This document shows, piece by piece, positions 1 to 13,271 of a DNA stretch of 64,000 nucleotides. Both the position numbers and the translations under genes were made by a program. Below the pieces are notes generated by a model. It was not told where the DNA came from and made no database searches. It was given only the letters and a program-made list of their open reading frames with translations. The stretch comes from Homarus americanus (taxonomy: Eukaryota; Arthropoda; Malacostraca; Decapoda; Nephropidae). The number at the start of each line of letters is the position of its first letter. The stretch's first letter is position 1. The DNA lies in NCBI RefSeq assembly GCF_018991925.1, contig NW_024753828.1, forward strand, positions 244,859-308,858. The letters are read 5' to 3'.

Positions 1-118
1 TAGGAGCGAACCCGTAATAATGGTTTTAAATTAGACAAATTTAGATTGAGACGCAAAATAGGTAAACATTGGTTTGGAAATAGAGTAGTGGACGAGTGGA
101 ACAAGTTACCAAATATCA
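1..118 (+). mobile_element. CR1-like LINE family 2, end of ORF2 (left part of split copy)
   Basis: The plus strand encodes a broken LDKFRLRRKIGKHWFGNR and VVDEWNKLPNII, the C-terminal end of a CR1-like reverse transcriptase ORF, matching the minus strand of 63.09-63.19 kb. It stops at AAATATCAT where another CR1 begins, and resumes at about 475. The window edge truncates it on the left. Confidence 0.85.
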
Positions 119-474
119 TAAGAACATAACATAAGAAAATAAGGAGTCTGCAATAGGCCGGTTGGCCTGTGCATGGCAGCTCCTGTCGAGAGTTACTACC
201 ACTCTCTATCATCCATGAATCTATCTAGCCTCCTTTTGAAACTTTCCAGAGTTCCCGCACTTACTACAGAGTTGCTAAGCTTGTTCCACTCGTCCACCAC
301 CCTATTTGTGAACCAGTTCCTTCCTATCTCCCTCCTAAACCTAAACTTATCCAACTTCAATCCGTTGCTCCGAGTCCAATCCTGCTCGGATATTATAAGA
401 ACTTTATCTATATCCCCTTTATTGATTCCTTTCACCCACTTAAATACTTCTATCATATCTCCCCGCACTCTTCG
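119..474 (-). mobile_element. CR1-like LINE family 1 fragment inserted in family 2 copy
   Basis: The minus strand gives the last about 90 codons of ORF2 (GDMIEVFKWVKGINKGDIDK, EIGRNWFTNRVVDEWNKLSN, RLDRFMDDREW), then the 3' UTR and a tail of TTCTTATG-type repeats at 119-145. It closely matches 62350-62703. It is truncated at its 5' end and separates the two halves of the family 2 copy. Confidence 0.88.
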
Positions 475-606
475 TCTCGAATACGTTGGATAGCTTCAAA
501 CATAGGTTGGATGGTTATATGAGCAATAGGGGTTGGGGGTAAATGGGACTGCCCAGTATGGGCCAATAGGCCCGCTGAAGTTTCTTCCATTCTTATGTTC
601 TTATGT
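475..606 (+). mobile_element. CR1-like LINE family 2, 3' UTR and tail (right part of split copy)
   Basis: The sequence resumes at CTCGAATACG and runs through CTTCAAACATAGGTTGGATG, the 3' UTR block with GGCCAATAGGCCCGCTG, and ends in the eight-base repeat TTCTTATG. The eight-base tail repeat is a trait of CR1 elements. It continues the copy broken at 118. Confidence 0.85.
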
Positions 607-702
607 AATGGTCCAAGTACTGGGCTTTGGGGGTACTCCACTCGTGACGTTACCGCCAATCGGATTTATTGCCGTTTATGCTTAGTCTAGTGCCGTTAAA
701 AG
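607..702 (-). mobile_element. CR1-like LINE family 2, fragment of RT domain
   Basis: The minus strand gives a damaged version of the [13 protein letters not shown] motif, the region just before the catalytic YxDD-type block, matching 63865-63935. It directly abuts the tail of the plus-strand copy ending at 606, so two oppositely oriented CR1 pieces are joined here. Confidence 0.7.
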
Positions 703-1111
703 ACAATGTGAGGGGTGATAAACACAGAGTGAGTCATTTGAGAGAGAGTAGAGAGTCAGCAGAACAGCGAGGTCACATTGTCAGTATGGGCGTGGGAGCA
801 GAGGTCTCCATGATGTCGAACCCCATGTGATTTCGTCGAGTCGTTATGTTGTCTGTGAGTTTTTCTTTCTTCTCTGCCTTGTCTAATATTGTCTATCACT
901 GTTCATTGTGTGTGTCTGTCTTCGGTTGTTTCCATGATGCAGAAAGCTCAAGTCAGGTTCTCCATTATTTTTTGTTTTGTTTATTGCTACTTTGTTGACA
1001 GTGGTCCGTCAATCTCTCTCACTCACTCACAAGGTCAACAGTACTCCTCCTTACTTTTATAGCTCTTGCTCTATCTTATCATTGTCCTCAATCTTATCTC
1101 ACTGAGACCTG

Positions 1112-1184
<73 letters not shown>

Positions 1185-2778
1185 TGTATATAAATTTTTT
1201 CTCCGAAGATTAACATTAAGTGTGAAGTTACAGAGAGAAACTTGCGATACCGGTACGCTGTCTGAGTGTGTGTTTCGGAATTCAGTCGTTTTGTTTTATA
1301 TTGGTCCGATTATATGAGTGACAGACAGACAGACAGACAGCCAGCCTGAGTCGGCGTACACCAACAAACAATTTGTTTGGGATAACCATTTAATTCGTTA
1401 GATTTTTAACTTTGGTTCCACTGCTTTTTAAGTTCTTTAAACGAGGTTGATCAAGAGTTCTTAATTGCCTGTCTTAAGCGACCATTTGATACAACATCCC
1501 TCACGAGCGAGAAAATCATCATTAAATTAAAATAGTAGAATAACTATTATATTAGTTTCTTGGATTGGGTGCAGAAACAGAGAGACATTGGACTGATTGA
1601 CGGAGATGAGACAATTCAGGAAGAACGATGGCCAGGGTGTCATCCTTCTTGGTGTAAGATAGGCCAATCAGGCTGTTTGTTGGAATAAACAGGTTGAGTT
1701 GTGTTTAATTGATGACTCTATATATTGTGTGTTGAAATACGAAGATATTTGGTAGTTGACACCCAAGACAAGTGATTTCTGGGCGTGAGAATGATAGTGG
1801 AGATAGTGGGTGATAAAGATGGAGGGGGTGAGGGAGGGGGGCGTGGGAAAATGACGATGGGAGTAAGAGTGTGGGGGGAGAGGTTTGTGGTGGAGTGTAA
1901 TTGTGGGGAAATGATGGAGGGAGTGGTGAGTGGGGGGTGGGAGTGTTGAGAAAGGGAGTGATGAGTGTGGTGTTTAGATGGGAGGGAAAGAGTGATGAGT
2001 GTGGTGTTTAGATGGGAGGGAAAGAAGGATTGGGAAAATGATGATAGAATTAAGAATGTGAGAGAGAAGGGGTGGGGTGGGTGGGTGGGTACGTGAGAAG
2101 GGAGTTGGTGATGAGTGCAGGGAAGTGATCGTATGAATCTGTCAGCTAGTATGGTGGTGGTGTTGACGACGTTGGTGTAAAGTCCTCTCTCACTCCCTCC
2201 ACTTACCCCGCTCTCCCTCCCTCACTCCTTCCCTCCACCTTCCTCGCTCTCCCTCCCTCGCTCATTCTACACCAGACTCATTCTACACCAGACTCATTTT
2301 ACACGAATACTTAAAAGTTTCAAGGAGTCGATACAGAAGAAAACTGTGTACCCAAGTCTCCCCTTCGACAAAGAAAACGTGTATTGAGACAGGAATCAAA
2401 ATGTCGTAGGTTAAGGTTACTTCTTGGTGTGAATGAAGAGGAGATATATTAATTTTCTTAGGGAGACTACGTGACCAAATTTTTCCCTCAACACCAAGGA
2501 GGAAATTCACTGGAAATTTAGTCAAAAGTCAAGGCTGAGTGTGACCTGCACTGGACCAGAACAAAAAAAAATATTAGTCATTACATTGCATAATCAGACA
2601 TTAGAAGCAGGTTTTTCTTTTTTATTACATGACGAGAGAAATGTGTTTATCATCTTGGGCCAATGTTGTGTCATCTGGACTAGGAAAAAACTATTATTGT
2701 TTTTTGGATCGATTTCAATAACAAGTTTTTAGGACGGAAGAACTGAAACATGTCACAAAATGTTGAAGTGATAAGAGA

Positions 2779-2780
<2 letters not shown>
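703..2780. other. Non-coding stretch with simple repeats
   Basis: I see no gene. It contains a (TA)n tract at 1116-1183, a short (AGAC)n run near 1319-1340, a purine-rich GT/GA-rich zone at 1790-2110 with a 33-base direct duplication (about 1955-2022), and a duplicated CTCATTCTACACCAGA block at 2270-2300. Confidence 0.6.
1116..1183. repeat. (TA)n microsatellite
   Basis: An uninterrupted alternation of T and A over 68 bases. Confidence 0.95.
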
Positions 2781-3375
<595 letters not shown>

Positions 3376-4589
3376 GAATAGCCCCTGAATGACCTTTTAT
3401 TCCCTGATCGTGGTATATTGTGCACCAATGGACGGATGAGTAATGGTTTGTCCTGCCAGTGTTGGGGGCTCCTCGGGGGCTCCTCGGGGGCTCCTCGGGG
3501 GCTGCGTTATTGTCCTCCTAGGTTTCTGTTAACCTGAATTGCCACGTCTAGGCTCATTGATCGCATTTGATGACATTCGTTTGTGTTTCTGTTCTCGTGT
3601 GATGTTTACCTTGATGGACCATTTCTTATGTCTCACCCACTTGTTCTTTGTATTTTATATCGTGTCGACGTGCAGGTCTTGACCATCATTCCAAGAACTA
3701 TTTATAGGTGTGATGGAGAGGATTATTATTTACATGAATATTCATTTTTCTTTTTACTTCGTCTTCATCTGTGATCGTTGGAGCAAGGTGTCTCATTGAC
3801 TGTCCTCTCCACAAAGGTTTCGTAATATATGTTACAAGGTTTCAGCCAGCTTCCTACTCATTCTCCACCGCCCCTAAAATGTCACTAGCTCACTGAATAC
3901 TTCAAGTGTTGTGTCGGCAGGATGGCTGCTTGGGTCAGCTCAGCACCATGCAGGCTTGTAATATTCTCTCTCTCTCTCTCTCTCTCTATTTTTGGCGAAA
4001 ACATACGAAGTGCTGCTGTATGTCACTCGCATACTGAGCAGAGCGTCAACTACCTCCACAACAACACCCTAATTACACCCTTCACCTGTTTGTTGATTCT
4101 GGGGGTGACGAAGACCAACCATCCCCCCTGGAGTTCATTATGATATTAAGCTTGTGAAATACTGCATTAATTCTTCGCTCTGTTCTTCCTTGTTTTTTGT
4201 CTTTTGTTTATCTCTCAGTTGATTGTTGAATAGAGGTGATGCAGGTAATTTGAGACGTTTAATTTCCTCGGTAAGAATAGGAGGCGATTTTCAGGTCTCC
4301 TTAACCTTTACTGGACGAGGTGTGACGTAAAGCGTGTGGCGTCTTACAGACCATTGCATTAGTCATTACGTCCCTCAACTTTTGCTTCCTGTAGCGTAGT
4401 GCGTCGTGTCCTACTTGTTGTGTCCTGCAAGTAGTATTCTGCTAGTTGTGTCCTGCTAGTTGTGTCCTGCTAGTAGTATCCTGCTAGTTGTGTCCTGCTA
4501 GTCGTGTACCACCAATTTCCTAACCAGGATGATCAACCTTTACCAGCCATCGATAGGTGTAAACAAACAGTCGCTGCCGTTCATGTATT
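3376..4589. other. Non-coding stretch with small repeats
   Basis: No gene seen. It holds three and a half copies of an 11-base unit CTCCTCGGGGG at 3470-3503, a (CT)n run at 3965-3989, and several copies of a 14-base unit TCCTGCTAGTTGTG at 4420-4503. Confidence 0.6.
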
Positions 4590-7500
4590 ATCACCCTGTT
4601 GTTGTGTTACTCACTTCTCTTCTTAATGACTCGCCCTGTTGTTGTGTTACTCACTTCTCTTCTTAATGACTCACCCTGTTGTTGTGTTACTCTCTTCTCT
4701 TCTTAATGACTCGCCCTGTTGTTGTGTTACTCTCTTCTCTTCTTAATGACTCGCCCTGTTGTTGTGTTACTCTCTTCTCTTCTTAATGACTCGCCCTGTT
4801 GTTGTGTTACTCGCTTCTCTTCTTAATGACTCGCCCTGTTGTTGTGTTACTCGCTTCTCTTCTTAATGACTCACCCTGTTGTTGTGTTACTCGCTTCTCT
4901 TCTTAATGACTCACCCTGTTGTTGTGTTACTCTCTTCTCTTCTTAATGACTCGCCCTGTTGTTGTGTTACTCGCTTCTCTTCTTAATGACTCACCCTGTT
5001 GTTGTGTTACTCTCTTCTCTTCTTAATGACTCTTACCAATAACTCACCCTGTTGTGTTACTCCTTCTCTTCTAATGACTCCGCCCTGTTGTTGTGTTACT
5101 CCTTCTCTTCTTAATGACTCACCTGTTGTTGTGTTACTCTCTTCTCTCCTCGTAGCTCACCCTGTTGTTGTGTTACGCTCTTCTCTTCTTAATGACTCAC
5201 CCCTGTTGTTGTGTTACTCTCTCTTCTCTCCTCGTAATGACTTCGCCCTGTTGTTGTGTTTACTCTCTTCTCTTCTTAATGACTCACCCTGTTGTTGTGT
5301 TACGCTCTTCTCTTCTTGTAGCTCGCCCTGTTGTTGTGTTACTCTCTTCTCTTCTTAATGACTCGCCCTGTTGTTGTTATTTACTCTCTTCTCTTCTTAA
5401 TGACTCTCCCTGTTGTTGTGTTTACTCCTTCTCTTCTTAATGACCTCACCTGTTGTTGTGTTTACTCTCTTCTCTTCTTAATGTCTCACCCTGTTGTTGT
5501 GTTACTCTCTTCTCTTCTTAATGACTCGCCCTGTTGTTGTGTTACTCTCTTCTCTTCTTAATGACTCACCCTGTTGTTGTGTTACTCCTTCTCTTCTTAA
5601 TGACTCACCCTGTTGTTGTGTTACTCTTCCTTCTTAATGACTCGCCCTGTTGTTGTGTTACTCGCTTCTCTTCTTAATGACTCGCCTGTTGTTGTGTTAC
5701 TCTCTTCTCTTCTTAATGACTCGCCCTGTCGTTGTGTTTACTCTCTTCTCTTCTTAATGACTCGCCCTGTTGTTGTGTTTACTCCTTCTCTTCTTAATGA
5801 CTCGCCCTGTTGTTGTGTTACTCTTCTCTCTCGTAATGACTCGCCCTGTTGTTGTGTTACTCGCTTCTCTTCTTAATGACTCGCCCTGTTGTTGTGTTTT
5901 CCTTCTCTTCTTAATGACTCACCCTGTTGTTGTGTTACTCGCTTCTCTTCTTAATGACTCGCCCTGTTGTTGTATTTTCCTTCTCTTCTTAATGACTCGC
6001 CCTGTTGTTGTGTTACTCTCTTCTTAATGACTCGCTCTGTTGTGTTACTCTCTTCTCTTCTAGCTCGCCCTGTTGTTGTATTTACTCGCTTCTCTTCTTA
6101 ATGACTCACCCTGTTGTTGTGTTACTCGCTTCTCTTCTTAATGACTCACCCTGTTGTTGTGTTTACTCGCTTCTCTTCTTAATGACTCGCCTGTTGTTGT
6201 GTTACTCGCTTCTCTTCTTAATGACTCGCCCTGTTGTTTGTGTACTCTCTTCTCTTCTTAATGACTCGCCCTGCTGTTGTGTTTTCCTTCTCTTCTTAAT
6301 GACTCACCCTGTTGATGTGTTACTCGCTTCTCTTAATGACTCGCCCTGTTGTGTTTACTCGCTTCTCTTCTTAATGACTCGCTCTGTTGTGTTACTCTTC
6401 TCTTCTTAATGACTCACCCTGTTGTTGTGTTACTCTCTTCTCTTCTTAATGACTCGCCCTGTTGTTGTGTTACTCTCTTCTCTTCTTAATGACTCGCTCT
6501 GTTGTTTGTTACTCTCTTCTCTTCTTAATGACTCGCCCTGTTGTTTTACTCTCTTCTCTTCTTAATGACTCACCCTGTTGTTGTTACTCTCTTCTCTTCT
6601 TAATGACTCACCCTGTTGTTGTGTTACTCCTTCTCTTAATGACTCGCCCTGTTGTTGTGTTACTCTCTTCTCTTCTTAATGACTCGCTCTGTTGTGTTAC
6701 TCTCTTCTCTTCTTAATGACTCGCTCTGTTGTGTTACTCTTCTCTTCTTAATGACTCGCTCTGTTGTTGTGTTACTCTCTTCTCTTCTTAATGACTCGCT
6801 CTGTTGTTACTCTCTTCTCTTCTTAATGACTCGCCCTGTTGTTGTGTTACTCTCTTTCTCTTCTTAATGACTCGCTCTGTTGTGTGTTACTTCTTTCTTC
6901 TTAATGACTCGCCCTGTTGTTGTGTTACTTCTTTCTTCTTAATGACTCGCTCTGTTGTTGTGTACTCTTTCTTTCTTAATGACTCGTCCTCTGTTGTGTT
7001 ACTTCTTTCTCTTCTTAATGACTCGCCCTGTTGTTGTGTTACTCTTCTTCTTAATGACTCGCCCTGCTGTTGTGTTGCTTTCTTTTCTTAATGACTCACC
7101 TTGTTGATGTGTTACTCGCTTCTTTAATGACTCGCCTGTTGTGTTACTTCTGCTTTTCTTAATGACTCGCTTCTGTTGTGTTACTGCTTCTTCTTCTTAA
7201 TGACTCACCCTGTTGTTGTGTTACTTCTTCTTCTAATGACTCGCCCTGTTGTGTTGTTACTTTCTTTCTTAATGACTCGCCCTGTTGTTGTGTTACTCGC
7301 TTCTTACTGACTCAACCTGTTGATGTGTTACTGCTTCTCTTAATGACTCGCCCTGTTGTGTTACTCTTCTAATGACTCGCTCTGTTGTGTTACTCGCTTC
7401 TCTTCTTAATGACTCACCCTGTTGTTGTGTTACTTCCTCTTCTTAATGACTCGCTCTGTTGTTGTGTTACTCTCTTCTCTTCTTAATGACTCGCCCTGTT

Positions 7501-10500
7501 GTGTTACTTCTCTTCTTAATGACTCACCCTGTTGTTGTGTTACTGCTTCTCTTCTTAATGACTCACCCTCTGTTGTTGTGTTACTCGCTTCTCTTTCTTA
7601 ATGACTCACCCTGTTGTTGTGTTACTTCCTTCTTCTTAATGACTCGCCCTGTTGTTGTGTTACTCTCTTTCTTCTTAATGACTCACCCTGTTGTTGTGTT
7701 ACTTCCGCTTCTTCTTAATGACTCACCCTGTTGTTGTGTTACTTTCTCTTCTTAATGACTCGCCCTGTTGTTGTGTTACTCGCTTCTTCAATGACTCACC
7801 CTGTTGTTGTGTTACTCTTCTCTTCTTAATGACTCGCCCTGTTGTTGTGTTACTCGCTTCTTAATGACTCACCCTGTTGTTGTGTTACTCGCTTCTCTTC
7901 TTAATGACTCGCCCTGTTGTTGTGTTACTCTCTTTCTCTTCTAATGACTCGCCCTGTTGTTGTGTTACTCTCTTTCTCTAATGACTCGCCCTGTTGTTGT
8001 GTTACTTCGCTTCTTCTAATGACTCACCCTGTTGTTGTGTTACTTCTCTTCTTCTAATGACTCGCCCTGTTGTTGTGTTACTTCCTTCTTCTTAATGACT
8101 CACCCTGTTGTTGTGTTACTCTCTTTCTCTTCTAATGACTCGCCCTGTTGTTGTGTTACTCGCTTCTTCTAATGACTCACCCTGTTGTTGTGTTACTCTC
8201 TTCTTTCTTAATGACTCGCTCTGTTGTTGTGTTACTCGCTTCTTCTTCTTAATGACTCGCCCTGTTGTTGTGTTACTTCTTTCTTCTTAATGACTCGCTC
8301 TGTTGTGTTACCGCTTCTTCTTAATGACTCGCCCTGTTGTTGTGTTACTTTCTTCTTAATGACTCGCCCTGTTGATGTTTACTCTTCTTTCTAATGACTC
8401 ACCCTGTTGTTGTGTTACTCTTCTTAATGACTCGCCCTGTTGATGTGTTTATTCTTCTTCTTAATGACTCGCCCTGTTGTTGTTACTTCCTCTTCTTCTT
8501 AATGACTCACCCTGTTGTTGTGTTACTCTTCTCTTCTTAATGACTCCGCCCTGTTGATGTGTTACTCTCTTCTCTTCTTAATGACTCGCCCTGTTGTTGT
8601 GTTACTCTTCTTCTTAATGACTCGCCCTGTTATTGTGTTACTTCTTCTCTTCTTTCTTAATGACTCACCTTGTTGTTGTGTTACTCTTCTTCTAATGACT
8701 CGCCCTGTTGATGTGTTACTCTTCTTCTTAATGACCGCCCTGTTGTTGTGTTACTTCTTTCTCTTCTTAATGACTCGCCCTGTTGTTGTGTTACTCTTCT
8801 TCTTAATGACTCACCCTTGTTGTTGTGTTACTCTCTTTCTTCTAATGACTCGCCCTGTTGATGTGTTACTTCCTTCTTCTTAATGACTCACCCTGTTGTT
8901 GTGTTACTTCTTTCTCTTCTTAATGACTCGCCCTGTTGATGTGTTACGCTCTTTCTCTTCTTAATGACTCGCTCTGTTGTTGTGTTACTTCGCTTCTTCT
9001 AATGACTCGCCCTGTTGATGTGTTACTTTCTCTTCTTAATGACTCACCCTGTTGTTGTGTTACTCGCTTCTTCTAATGACTCGCCCTGTTGTTGTGTTAC
9101 TTTCTTCTCTTCTAATGACTCGCTCTGTTGTTGTGTTACTTCCTCTTCTTAATGATTAGCTCTGTTGTGTTACTTCGCTTCTTCTAATGACTCGCTCTGT
9201 TGTTGTGTTACTTCTTAATGACTCGCCCTGTTGTTGTGTTACTTCCACTTCTTCTTAATGACTCACCCTGTTGTTGTGTTACTCGCTTCTTCTTAATGAC
9301 TCCGCTCTGTTGTTGTGTTACTCTCTTCTCTTCTTAATGATCGCCCTGTTGATGTGTTACTCTTCTTTCTTAATGACTCACCCTGTTGTTGTGTTACTTC
9401 TTTCTTCTTAATGACTCGCCCTGTTGTTGTGTTACTTTTCCTTCTTAATGACTCACCCTGTTGTTGTGTTATTCTGCTTTCTTCTTAATGACTCGCCCTG
9501 TTGTTGTGTTATTCTCTTTCTCTTCTTTAATGACTCGCTCTGTTGTGTTACTCTCTTCTTAATGACTCACCCTGTTGTTGTGTTACTTTTCTCTTTCTTA
9601 ATGACTCAATTCCTGTTGTTGTGTTACTCTTCTTCTTTAATGACCTGCCCTGTTGTTGTGTTACTCTCTTCTCTTCTTAATGACTCAATTCTGTTGTTGT
9701 GTTACTCGCTTCTCTTCTTAATGACTCGCCCTGTTGTTGTGTTACTCTCTTTTCTTCTTAATGACTCACCCTGTTGTTGTGTTACTCTCTTCTCTTCTTA
9801 ATGACTCACTCCTGTTGTTGTGTTACTCTCGCTTTCTTAATGACTCGCCTGTTGTTGTGTTACTCTCTCTTCTTAATGACCTTTGCCCTGGTTGTTGTGT
9901 TACTCTCTTCTTCTTAATGACTCGCCCTGTTGTTGTTGTGTTACCACTTCTTTCTTAATGACTCACCTGTTGTTGTGTTACTCTCGCTTCTCTTCTTAAT
10001 GACTCACTCTTGTTGTTGTGTTACTCTCTTCTCTTCTTAATGACTCTGCCCTGTTGTTGTGTTACTCTGTCTCTCTTCTTAATGACTCGCCCTGTTGTTG
10101 TGTTACTTCTTCTCTTCTTAATGACCTGCCCTGTTGTTGTGTTACTCTTCTTCTTAATGACTCGCCCTGTTGTTGTGTTACTAATTTCTCTTCTTAATGA
10201 CTCACCCTGTTGTTGTGTTGCTCTTCTCTTAATGACTCACCCTGCTGTTGTGTTACTCGCTTCTCTTCTTAATGACTCGCCCTGTTGTTGTGTTACTCAC
10301 TTTCTCTTCTTAATGACTCTCACCTGTTGATGTGTTGCTCTCTTAATGACTCACCCTTGCTGTTGTGTTACTCTTTCTCTTCTTAATGACTCGCCCTGTT
10401 GTTGTGTTACTCTTTCTCTTCTTAATGACTCCGTCTTGTTGTTGTGTTTACTCTCTTCTAATGACTCACCCTGTTGATGTGTTGCTCTCCCTCTTAATGA

Positions 10501-10934
10501 CTCCACCCTGCTGTTGTGTTACTCGCTTCTCTTCTTAATGACTCTGTCTCTGTTGTGTTACTGTCTCTCCTCTGAATGACTCCGTCTTGGTTGATGTGTT
10601 GCTCGCTTCTTCTTAATGACTCTGTTCTGTTGTGTTACTCGTCTCTCCTCTTAATGACTCACCCGCTGTTGTGTTTCGCTTTTTCTTATTGACTCGTTCT
10701 GTTGTGTTACTCGTCTCTCCTCTGAATGACTCGCTCTGTTGTGTTACTCGTCTCTCCTCTTAATGACCTGCTCTGTTGTGTTACTCTTCTCTCCTTCTAA
10801 TGACTCGCTCTGTTGTGTTACTCTGCTTCTCTTCTTATTGACTCGTTCTGTTAGGTTACTCTGTCTCTCTTCTTATGACTGCCCTTGTTGTGTTACTCGC
10901 TTCTCTTCTTAATGACTCGTTCTGTTGTGTTACT
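4590..10934. repeat. Satellite array, 40-base unit, about 158 copies
   Basis: The unit runs CCCTGTTGTTGTGTTAC then TCTCTTCTCTTCTTAATGAC with TCG or TCA at the join. The first eleven units (4590 to about 5029) have perfect 40-base spacing; from there to the gap units vary between about 30 and 45 bases, mostly by indels in the CT-rich part. Because 40 is not a multiple of three, frames cycle and many leucine-, valine- and cysteine-rich open frames appear; none is considered a gene. The array is cut by the N gap, so its real length is unknown. Confidence 0.97.
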
Positions 10935-11034
10935 NNNNNNNNNNNNNNNNNNNNNNNNNNNNNNNNNNNNNNNNNNNNNNNNNNNNNNNNNNNNNNNNNN
11001 NNNNNNNNNNNNNNNNNNNNNNNNNNNNNNNNNN
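10935..11034. other. Assembly gap (100 N)
   Basis: Exactly 100 N, the usual length for a scaffold gap of unknown size, at the end of the 40-base satellite. Confidence 0.99.
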
Positions 11035-11204
11035 ATGGGTATTAATATATGCAAATTCCAAGATTCACTTCAACTGCAGATTTTCCTTCGCCTTCTATCT
11101 TCATTACGTCAAGGTTGAAGTGGTTTCTCTGGCTCGGTTACGTTCGGTTAAAGTGGTGTCTTAGGCGTGATGTTGTGATCAAAGAAGTGAACACATGGTT
11201 AGAT

Positions 11205-11288
11205 TGAGTCAGGATAGGTTAGGTTGGGTTAGGATAGGTTAGGTTAGTTTAGGTTAGGTTGGGTTAGAATAGGTTAGGTTGGGTTAAA
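11205..11288. repeat. Interstitial TTAGG-type telomere-like repeats
   Basis: A degenerate run of GGTTA and TTAGG pentamers (GGTTAGGTTGGGTTAGGATA and similar). TTAGG is the usual arthropod telomere unit; here the run is short and mutated. Confidence 0.75.
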
Positions 11289-11384
11289 AGTGGTTTCTTA
11301 AGCGTGACACAGGAGTGGTTGAAGTAGCGAACAGTCATGGTATGGCCTGTCTCTGGTTCCCGTTTCGTGTGGGGGTAAATTTAA

Positions 11385-11626
11385 CTTGTTTGGACCAATA
11401 TTTTGACGTATATGAACCAAGTGGACATATGGTTTGACGTATTTTAACCAAGTGGACCAATATTTTGACGTATTTGACTAGGTGGACCAATATTTTGACA
11501 TATTTGAACCAAGTGGACCTATGTTTTGACGTATTTTGACCGAGTGGACAAATATTTTGACGCATTTTGACCAAGTGGACAAATATTTTGACGTATTTTG
11601 ACCAAGTGGACCAATGTTTTGACGTG
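11385..11626. repeat. 31-base minisatellite, about 8 copies
   Basis: The unit contains GACCAAGTGGAC then AATATTTTGACGTATTTT, with period 31 in the better copies (GACC starts at 11538, 11569 and 11600). Confidence 0.88.
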
Positions 11627-11794
11627 GAACAAAGTATTCTGTTTCTGTTAATCGGCCCCCAAAACAGACAAAGGACTGTCGTTGTAGTGATTCGGTTAGG
11701 TTAGGTTGTTTTGGAAAGCTTAATTAAAGTCGATTTAAGAGGTACGAATAAATACAGTGGTTGGCTAACTAAAGAGATATACTTTTCTTTGTTT

Positions 11795-11902
11795 TTGGCT
11801 GACAAAACAAACACAACGTCACACACTGGCTGGCAAAACAAACACAACGTCACACTGTTCCGGCTGACAACACAAACGCAACGTCACACTGTTTTGGCTG
11901 AC
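11795..11902. repeat. 34-base minisatellite, left part
   Basis: Three copies of a unit with GGCTGACAACACAAACACA then ACGTCACACTGTTTT. The array is interrupted by a CR1 insertion and resumes at about 12465. Confidence 0.9.
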
Positions 11903-12464
11903 ATAAGAACATAAGAATTGAGGAAACTGCAGCGGGCCTATTGGCCCATACTGGGCAGTCCCGTTTACACCCAACCCCTATTGCTCATATGAGCATCCAA
12001 GCTATGTTTGAAGCAATTCAGCGTATTCGAGTTAATGATGATATTTGGTAACTTGTTCCATTCATCCACTACTCTGTTTCCAAACCATTGTTTACCTATT
12101 TCACGCCTAAATCTAAATTTGTCTAATTTAAAACCATTGTTGTTGAGTTCGCTCCTGGTTGGATAGTTTGAGTACCTTTGTAATGGCCCCTTTGTTTAGC
12201 CCTGACTTCCATTTATACGCCTCTATCAGGTCGCCCCTCGCTCTACGTCTCTCGAGGGAGTGCAAATTAAGATGTTTTAACCTGTTTATGTACTCAAGGT
12301 TCCTAATGCCCGGGATTAGTCTTGTCATTCTCCTCTGAATTCTTTCCAAGGATTCAATATCCATTCTGTAATACGGTGACCAGAACTGAACTGCGTAACC
12401 CAGGTGTGGTCTCACAAGCGCAAAATACAATTTTAGGATGACCTCAAGCAGTCTGTAACTAGCG
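11903..12464 (-). mobile_element. CR1-like LINE family 2, 5'-truncated copy inside the 34-base minisatellite
   Basis: The minus strand encodes LKLYFALVRPHLGYAVQFW, MDIESLERIQRRMTRLIPG, RLKHLNLHSLERRRARGDLI and so on, the C-terminal part of a CR1-like reverse transcriptase ORF, with a frameshift near 12140 before the region of FRFRREIGK. The 3' UTR and the TTCTTATG tail end at 11903. It is a close relative of 62943-64000 and has the minisatellite on both sides. Confidence 0.9.
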
Positions 12465-12836
12465 TAACACAACGTCACACTTAGCTGGCCGACAACACAA
12501 ACACAACGTCACACTGTTTTGGCTGACAACACAAACACAACGTCACACTGTTTTGGCTGACAACTCAAACACAACGTCACACTGTTTTGCGGCTGACAAC
12601 ACAAAACACAACGTCACACTGTTTCTGGCTGACAACACAAACACAACGTCACACTGTTTTGGCTGACAACACAAACACAACGTCACACTGTTTCTGGCTG
12701 ACAACACAAACACAACGTCACACTGTTCCGGCTGACAACACAAACACAACGTCACACTTTTTCCGGCTGACAACACAAACACAACGTCACACTTTTTCCG
12801 GCTGACAACACAAACACAACGTCACACTTTTTCTGA
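12465..12836. repeat. 34-base minisatellite, right part
   Basis: About eleven copies of the same unit as at 11795-11902; the GACAAC motif recurs every 34 bases (12491, 12525 and so on). Variants TTTTGG, TTTCTGG and TTCCGG precede CTGAC. Confidence 0.93.
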
Positions 12837-13271
12837 CTATCTAAAGTTCTCAACAAAGAGTATTACAGGTATGAAATGACTAAGAAAAACAAAAGCTGCT
12901 AATCTTTGGTGATGAAAATAACAAGTAAACAAGAAACACCGCCTTACACTCTTTAGTTGAAACAGGTAATGGGCGTGAGACGTTCCAGTGGGACTTTGAC
13001 CTGATACTTTGGTGAATATTCGTGTTGATGATTTAGTTCAGGAATGTGTGTGTGTGTGTGTGTGTGTTCGTTCCTACATATTCTGACTTTGCCCTACCTT
13101 GTGTGACATAATGTGTCCTAACCTAACCTAACCCATCCATACCTGTTGGGCTTTTGTCTTGTCGGAGACGTGTTGGGTGGGATAATACCTTGAGGAATTT
13201 TGTCCATCTCATTGTTTGTGGGATTTACTGTACTGAGAAATACCACGAGTGGGATTATTTGTTTTGTTTAC
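12837..13271. other. Non-coding stretch
   Basis: No gene recognised. It holds a (GT)n run at 13046-13067 and a short CCTAACCTAACC telomere-like run at 13117-13132. Confidence 0.55.

Noticed and set aside
4999..10330. Many leucine-, valine- and cysteine-rich open frames that look like hydrophobic proteins
   Set aside because: All are frames of the 40-base satellite; frames start and stop with indels and have no conserved edges.
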